Of a stretch of 64,000 nt of DNA, positions 60,008 to 64,000 are shown piece by piece (position 1 is the first letter of the stretch; each line of letters starts with the position of its first letter). The notes under the pieces were generated by a model. It saw only the letters and a program-made list of their open reading frames with translations, did not search any database and was not told the DNA's origin. The DNA lies in NCBI RefSeq assembly GCF_035994945.1, contig NZ_CP108677.1:4650001-4714000 (forward strand). The letters run 5' to 3'. Source of the stretch: Streptomyces sp. NBC_01216. Lineage in GTDB: Bacteria > Actinomycetota > Actinomycetes > Streptomycetales > Streptomycetaceae. Made by a program: the position numbers and the translations under genes.

Positions 60008-60387
60008 CGCAGTTCCCGCCGAACCTCAGTACGAACGCGCCGAGGCAGCTCGTTACGCTCGCGCTCCAGCGCAGGTCCGAGCACCGGGTTCGCCGGCATA
60101 CGACGGGTGCCGTGTTCCTGCACGGCGGCGTACCAGTCGGAGCGGTCACTCCATCCGACCTCAGCCGACAAGCCCTCGTCCTTGTAGGTGATGTCAACCT
60201 TGTCGCGCAGGTTGCCGGTATCGACGCGCACACCCCGACGAGTCTCATCACGCACCGCCTCAGCGGATTCCTTCACAGCCCGCTTGACCGCAGCCTCAAT
60301 CTGCGGCGCGAGTTCCTCCAGCTGCTCGCGCAACCGGCCCAAACCCTCGATCTCCACGCTCATCCTGGTGCGCCCGGCCATGGTCAC
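60004..60387 (-). CDS. HK97 gp10-like tail completion protein
   Basis: A 127-residue protein. SVEIEGLGRLREQLEELAPQIEAAVKRAVKESAEAVRDETRRGVRVDTGNLRD is the family hallmark, followed by AAVQEHGTRRMPANPVLGPALERER. These proteins complete the head-tail interface. GTG 60387 or ATG 60381 may be the start. It overlaps both neighbours by four bases. Confidence 0.88.
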   Translation of the reverse strand: MTMAGRTRMSVEIEGLGRLREQLEELAPQIEAAVKRAVKESAEAVRDETRRGVRVDTGNLRDKVDITYKDEGLSAEVGWSDRSDWYAAVQEHGTRRMPANPVLGPALERERNELPRRVRTEVRRELR

Positions 60388-60731
60388 GCTCCTTCGGACT
60401 GAATCAGTTCGACGAGGGCCTTGGAGTACACCGGCCGCGACGGCTGAACCACCGACAGCACCCGAAACGCCTGTGCCTGCCCGAGCCCGTCAGTGCCGCG
60501 CAGCTCATCGCCACGCTTCACATTCGCCGCCGGCCGCAGGTACACGTCGTGGGAGTGACGTGACCCCGTCTGCGCGGCCACCAGACGCTCGCTCGCAGAC
60601 GGCTGGTCGACCTTCGCCCGCACGCTGTCCTGCTGCACCAGCAACGTCGTCTGCCCGCCGGCACCGTCGGGAGTGGTGGTGTGCCGCCACACTTCCAGGA
60701 CCCGGTTGAGGTGGCGGCCCGGCCCGCTCAC
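60384..60731 (-). CDS. Phage head closure protein
   Basis: A 115-residue beta-rich protein. RVLEVWRHTTTPDGAGGQTTLLVQQ and HDVYLRPAANVKRGDELRG resemble the SPP1 gp16/HK97 gp7-like stopper family that seals the connector after DNA packaging. Position between the connector and gp10 genes agrees. Confidence 0.82.
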   Translation of the reverse strand: MSGPGRHLNRVLEVWRHTTTPDGAGGQTTLLVQQDSVRAKVDQPSASERLVAAQTGSRHSHDVYLRPAANVKRGDELRGTDGLGQAQAFRVLSVVQPSRPVYSKALVELIQSEGA

Positions 60732-61324
60732 CGCGACCTCAGCAGCTGCGTACCGCCCCCAAAGCGGGCCTCGAGCCGCTCGCGCCAGTGCTGCGGCAGC
60801 TCCATCTCGGTGACGCGCCCGTCGTTGGCGTAGGTGACCGCGTAGTCACCGATGCGCTCGGAGGTGATGGGCTTGTCAGCGGCCAGGCCGCTGCCGTCCT
60901 CCTCGGCCCGCTGCGCCTTCAGCGCTCCCGCAGCCATCCGGGACACGAGGTCCACGAGGTCCGCAGGAACCGTCTCCAGCCCATGGGTCTGGGTGACGTC
61001 GAACAGCGACAAACCGCACCCGCTTGCCCACCCGGCAGTCCGCCACAGCCTGCCGCCGACCAGTCGCCAGTCAGTGACCGCCTCGCCGTCCAGCAGGACG
61101 GTGGAGACGGCCGTCACGGGCTGCCCGGGCAGCGTCAGCCACTGCCCAGGCTCCCCTTCCACGGTGACCGTGGACGTCGTCTGCGTGATGGGCGATGCTG
61201 CCGCCTCACGCACCGCTGCCGAAGCAACAGCGAGGAAGGTGCCGACGATGGTCTCCTCGGAGGCATCGACGTACAGGCCGCGGGCCTCCAGGTCGGCCAC
61301 CGTCGCCAGAGGGTCGAGTGCCAC
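60728..61324 (-). CDS. Head-tail connector (adaptor) protein
   Basis: A 198-residue protein. ATVADLEARGLYVDASEETIVGTFLAVASAAVREAA is a helical start seen in gp6/gp15-type adaptors. The middle is a beta domain (VTVEGEPGQWLTLPGQPVTAVSTVLLDG) and the C-terminus is helical and charged. It would form the ring below the portal. It overlaps the head closure gene by four bases. Confidence 0.85.
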   Translation of the reverse strand: MALDPLATVADLEARGLYVDASEETIVGTFLAVASAAVREAAASPITQTTSTVTVEGEPGQWLTLPGQPVTAVSTVLLDGEAVTDWRLVGGRLWRTAGWASGCGLSLFDVTQTHGLETVPADLVDLVSRMAAGALKAQRAEEDGSGLAADKPITSERIGDYAVTYANDGRVTEMELPQHWRERLEARFGGGTQLLRSR

Positions 61325-61337
61325 GGTGACCTCCTTG

Positions 61338-61667
61338 TCAGCCGGCCATGTCGATCAGGTCGGCCTTGGTGTAGTTCGCCGCGTCCTCGGCGGACAGCAG
61401 CCCGCGTCTGACGACGTGGGTGATCCAGTCGGCCTTCGGCGCTGCCAGGGCCGGACGGTCGGCTGCCGGAGCAGCAGCCTGCTGCTCGTCGGCACGGTCG
61501 GACGGTTCCTCCGCCGAAACAGAAGCGGGGACGCCGAGGGAGGTCCCGTCGGCGTCGACGCGCTGGATCAGTCCGCGGTCCAGGCGCTGCTGAATGGCCT
61601 CCGGGAGGGGCAGGTCCATCGCGATGACGGCCCCGCCCTCCCCGCGCACGTGGATCGTGTCGGCCAT
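61338..61667 (-). CDS. Small phage head protein, unknown
   Basis: A 109-residue acidic protein with a short N-terminal beta stretch (TIHVRGEGGAVIAMDLPLPEAIQQRL), an Ala/Glu/Pro linker, and a C-terminal LDLR-like helix pair (WITHVVRRGLLSAEDAANYTKADLIDMA) that resembles a HeH/LEM-type motif. No assigned role. Lies between the capsid-side protein and the connector. Confidence 0.7.
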   Translation of the reverse strand: MADTIHVRGEGGAVIAMDLPLPEAIQQRLDRGLIQRVDADGTSLGVPASVSAEEPSDRADEQQAAAPAADRPALAAPKADWITHVVRRGLLSAEDAANYTKADLIDMAG

Positions 61668-61668
61668 A

Positions 61669-62037
61669 TCAGGTGTTCCTCGGGACCTTGAACGCGGTGA
61701 TGGTGGCGTTGACGGTCTCGGCCTCGATCAGCATGCTGCCGTCGGCCTGGACGAACCGGCCCGACTCGAACGGGCCGATCCACTGCACGCCGGTCGTTGC
61801 GGCCACGGTGACGACGAGGTCGCCCTGTCCGGCCGCGAGCGCCGGCGGGTGGGCGCCCGCCTTGATGGTGATGTCCTGCTCGATGCCGGTGTTGACCACC
61901 CGCAGCACGGTCAGCTCCGGGAACGCGTCGCTGATCTGCATGTTGTTCGTCGGAGCCACCACCGTGGTGGTGCCCGCCGGGTCGGTCAGGCTGGAGTTCG
62001 GCACGAGGGCCGAGTACGGGATCTGTGTGGTTGCCAT
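61669..62037 (-). CDS. Probable capsid decoration or head fibre-like protein
   Basis: A 122-residue beta-rich protein (PYSALVPNSSLTDPAGTTTV, LTVLRVVNTGIEQDITIKAGA, MLIEAETVNATITAFKVPRN). The location directly after the major capsid gene is where actinophages place decoration proteins. Family uncertain. Confidence 0.7.
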   Translation of the reverse strand: MATTQIPYSALVPNSSLTDPAGTTTVVAPTNNMQISDAFPELTVLRVVNTGIEQDITIKAGAHPPALAAGQGDLVVTVAATTGVQWIGPFESGRFVQADGSMLIEAETVNATITAFKVPRNT

Positions 62038-62049
62038 GGGTCAGGCTCC

Positions 62050-62910
62050 TCAGGCGGGGTTGATGAACGCGGCGGCCAGGTGGTCGGGGCGCAGCACCTT
62101 CGCCCCGTACAGGGCCAGGCCCTTGACGGCGTCCTCGAAGGAGTTCTCGGGGCGGTATGCCTCGGTCTTGTTGATCTGCTCGGCAAACGTCACCGCGGAC
62201 TTCACACCGGCCTGGATGACCGTGGTGTCGCCGGTCGGTACGGGGCAGTTGTTCGACTCGTAGATGTCGAAGCCGGCCGCGCGGCCGACGAACCCGTTGC
62301 GCAGGCCGGTGTCCGTGGCCGCCTTGTCCGCGGAGATGAACCGGTCGTCGAGGAGCAGCGAGGCGTAAAACTCGGGCGGGACGATCACGTACCGGCCCAT
62401 CTTCGGAACGTTCGCCTTGGTCAGCTTCGTGCGCAGCGGCACAAGGACCTCGTCGTAGGCGTCGGTCGCGGTGGTGTAGGTGTCGATCGGGGAGCCGACC
62501 ACGTTCAGGAAGTTCCCGGACGCGATCTGCGTGTACAGGCCCGCCACGTACTGGTCCATGGTGTCCGCGAGCGCGTAGGCCGCCTCGGACATGGCCTGCG
62601 GGATCAGGTTCGACTTGGCCTGCCGCTTGTCGACGTCGTCGATGGAGAACGCCCAGTACTTCGACTGGTCCACCACCAGGGTGCGCTGCCCGGTGGTCAG
62701 CGACTCCGGCGTGATGACGGTCGAGCCCGGGGTGTAGGTGCCGATCGCCGGCCGGGACACCGAGGTGATGCGGACGGTGTCGCCCGCCTCGCCGATCTCG
62801 CCCTCGTAGTCGCGGTTGACCACCGTCGGCGAGGCGTAGATCAATTCTTTGCGGGCCGCGACCATCAGTCGCGAGCTCCAGATCTCGGGAACGAAATTCC
62901 TGACGGACAT
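62050..62910 (-). CDS. Major capsid protein (P22 coat-like)
   Basis: A 286-residue coat protein. MSVRNFVPEIWSSRLMVAARKELIYASPTVVNRDYEGEIGEAGDTVRI is the common start of P22-type actinophage capsids with an HK97 fold. SIDDVDKRQAKSNLIPQAMSEAAYALADTMDQYVA gives the spine helix. YVIVPPEFYASLLLDDRF and the closing LYGAKVLRPDHLAAA fit. Scaffold upstream and decoration protein downstream support the call. Confidence 0.93.
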   Translation of the reverse strand: MSVRNFVPEIWSSRLMVAARKELIYASPTVVNRDYEGEIGEAGDTVRITSVSRPAIGTYTPGSTVITPESLTTGQRTLVVDQSKYWAFSIDDVDKRQAKSNLIPQAMSEAAYALADTMDQYVAGLYTQIASGNFLNVVGSPIDTYTTATDAYDEVLVPLRTKLTKANVPKMGRYVIVPPEFYASLLLDDRFISADKAATDTGLRNGFVGRAAGFDIYESNNCPVPTGDTTVIQAGVKSAVTFAEQINKTEAYRPENSFEDAVKGLALYGAKVLRPDHLAAAFINPA

Positions 62911-62922
62911 GCTTCCTCCTGG

Positions 62923-63657
62923 CTACTTGCCGCCCATGAGGTCGTCGAGACGCCCGTCGATGCGGGCCTTCTCGATCGCCTCCGGGCTCATGGACTTGAG
63001 GTCTGCTCGGGTGAGCTGCTTCGGCCGGGACGCCTTGCGCGCCGCTCCGCCGTCGCCGGTGCCCTGGAACCTCTTCACCGTTGCGGCTGCCAGGTAGGGC
63101 TTGGCCTTGAGGAGATCCTCGATCGCATCCTCGATCTCCTCGGGGTCGATCTCGCCGTCTTCGCCGACCTCGAACTGATCGAGGTCGAGGAAGGTCAGCG
63201 CGTCCTTGGGGTCGTTCAGACGGCCCTTGGCCGCCGCCCGGATCTCCGCCTTAAGGATCCGAGTGTTGGCCTTCGACAGGGCGTCGGCCTCGGCCTGTCG
63301 GCGCGTGTTCTCTGCCTCGTCGGCGCCGTCCTTGGCCGCGAGCTGCTCCTCCAGGGCCTTGCGCTTCTCGCGCTCGCTGTGCCACTTGCCCTTCATCGAC
63401 GCAAGCGCCCGCTTGCCCCGGTCGCCGAGCGCCTCGGCGCCGTCCGGGTCCGGCTCGCCGCCCTCGAGGTCGTCCTCGCCGTCGTCGGCGGGAACCTCCT
63501 CCCCCTCCTCGTCGCCGGCGGGGTCCGGCTCGCCGCCCTCGGGGTCGTCCTCGCCGCCGTCGGCGTACAAGACCGGTGACCACGGGCCGGACGCGTAGGG
63601 GTGGGCCCAGCCGGGCGCGTGCGCGCGGGCATGGCGGGGCAGGGTCGATCGCTGCAT
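62923..63657 (-). CDS. Capsid scaffold protein
   Basis: A 244-residue assembly scaffold. The N-terminal third is acidic and contains a duplicated segment (DDPEGGEPDPAG and DDLEGGEPDPDG). The centre is a long charged coiled coil (KGKWHSEREKRKALEEQLAAKDGADEAENTRRQ). The C-terminus has a small helical domain with KSMSPEAIEKARIDGRLDDLMGG that would contact the capsid protein. Position before the capsid gene is canonical. Confidence 0.9.
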   Translation of the reverse strand: MQRSTLPRHARAHAPGWAHPYASGPWSPVLYADGGEDDPEGGEPDPAGDEEGEEVPADDGEDDLEGGEPDPDGAEALGDRGKRALASMKGKWHSEREKRKALEEQLAAKDGADEAENTRRQAEADALSKANTRILKAEIRAAAKGRLNDPKDALTFLDLDQFEVGEDGEIDPEEIEDAIEDLLKAKPYLAAATVKRFQGTGDGGAARKASRPKQLTRADLKSMSPEAIEKARIDGRLDDLMGGK

Positions 63658-63707
63658 GGATGCTCCCGTTGCGGGGTGAGAGCCCGCGCTTTGCGCGCGG
63701 GCAGGGG

Positions 63708-64000
63708 TCAGACGATGTAGCTGTGGGTGCGCAGCAGCCTGATGGCGTGCTCGCGGTCGTCGGCGAGCCGGAAGATCTCCTCCGGCATCAACCGGGGCGT
63801 CTGGCTGACGCGGTAGCGCTGACCGGGCACCTTCTCCAGGTTCTTCAGCCGCTTGCCCGCCAGGCCGCGGCTGGTTACGCCCTCCGAGGTGACCAACAGC
63901 TTCTTCCCGAACACGCTGGCGCTGGACATGCCACGGCGGGCGTTGACGACCTGCGCAATGTCGGCGCCAGCGTCGATGGCCTTCATCCCGGCCTCACCGA
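63708..64000 (-). CDS. Minor head protein (MuF/capsid-type), C-terminal part
   Basis: The visible 97 codons are the C-terminal end of a larger gene that continues past the window: GEAGMKAIDAGADIAQVVNARRGM, KKLLVTSEGVTSRGLAGKRL and the ending MPEEIFRLADDREHAIRLLRTHSYIV. This ending is typical of actinophage minor head proteins encoded between portal and scaffold. Enzymatic motifs, if any, are outside the window. Confidence 0.75.
   Translation of the reverse strand, partial: GEAGMKAIDAGADIAQVVNARRGMSSASVFGKKLLVTSEGVTSRGLAGKRLKNLEKVPGQRYRVSQTPRLMPEEIFRLADDREHAIRLLRTHSYIV

Larger units (their letters stand above)
49318..64000. mobile_element. Left part of a siphovirus-type prophage
   Basis: A contiguous minus-strand late module (64.0 to 50.8 kb) encodes a minor head protein, scaffold, capsid, connector proteins, tail tube, tail chaperones, tape measure, tail proteins, amidase and holin-like proteins, in normal siphovirus order. 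Beyond lysis lie small regulators and the putative left attachment region. Terminase, portal and integrase are not in the window, so the right end is outside. Confidence 0.93.

Overview
The window is high-GC actinobacterial chromosome, almost certainly Streptomyces. The support is strong G/C third-position bias, many overlapping GTGA stop/start pairs, class E and class F sortases, secreted chitinases and a lytic polysaccharide monooxygenase with DasR-type promoter boxes, and several XRE regulators with TPR-like tails.

Layout. 0-7.5 kb: end of a class E sortase, an Oxa1/YidC paralogue, a fumarylacetoacetate-hydrolase-fold enzyme, a Gfo/Idh/MocA dehydrogenase divergent from a ROK regulator with a palindromic operator between them, and a LALTG-anchored surface protein. 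6.7-10.9 kb: a phosphonate-type locus (HutC-type GntR regulator, TIGR03364-type FAD oxidoreductase, phosphonatase-like HAD) whose ABC transporter and phosphatase genes are broken and fused by deletion. 11-19.6 kb: a NagD-type HAD hydrolase, a secreted protein with a class F sortase, an NlpC/P60-like protein followed by a giant SPFH protein, an AA10 monooxygenase, and the first two of three identical tRNA-Lys(CTT) genes. 19.7-30.4 kb: IclR regulator, luciferase-like oxidoreductase, GH18 chitinase, GGDEF-EAL protein, M6 protease, third tRNA-Lys, and a TetR/peroxiredoxin-like pair with a shared operator.

30.49-35.05 kb is a 4.55-kb integrative element of lower GC. It carries a large serine integrase, a small resolvase with a res-like array, two tiny overlapping genes and an XRE regulator. 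It sits inside the 3' end of a chromosomal AAA helicase gene. The host tail lies displaced at the left end, and the element supplies a replacement tail of equal length at the right end.

35-48.7 kb is core chromosome: helicase, uncharacterised protein, Fe-S RecB-like nuclease and PAP2 on one strand, then a histidine phosphatase, an XRE/small-protein pair, a spermidine-synthase-like protein, a two-component system and a second GH18 chitinase with a CBM2-like module. From about 49.3 kb to the right edge is the left part of a siphovirus-type prophage. All its late genes are on the minus strand, running from a minor head protein at the edge through scaffold, capsid, connectors, tail tube, a -1 frameshifted tail chaperone pair, tape measure and tail proteins to an amidase/holin lysis cassette and small regulators. 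Its terminase, portal and integrase would lie beyond the window.

A second theme is a small dispersed repeat with imperfect terminal inverted repeats, present here as two near-complete and four partial or minimal copies. Five of the six begin exactly at the TGA stop codon of the adjacent gene.
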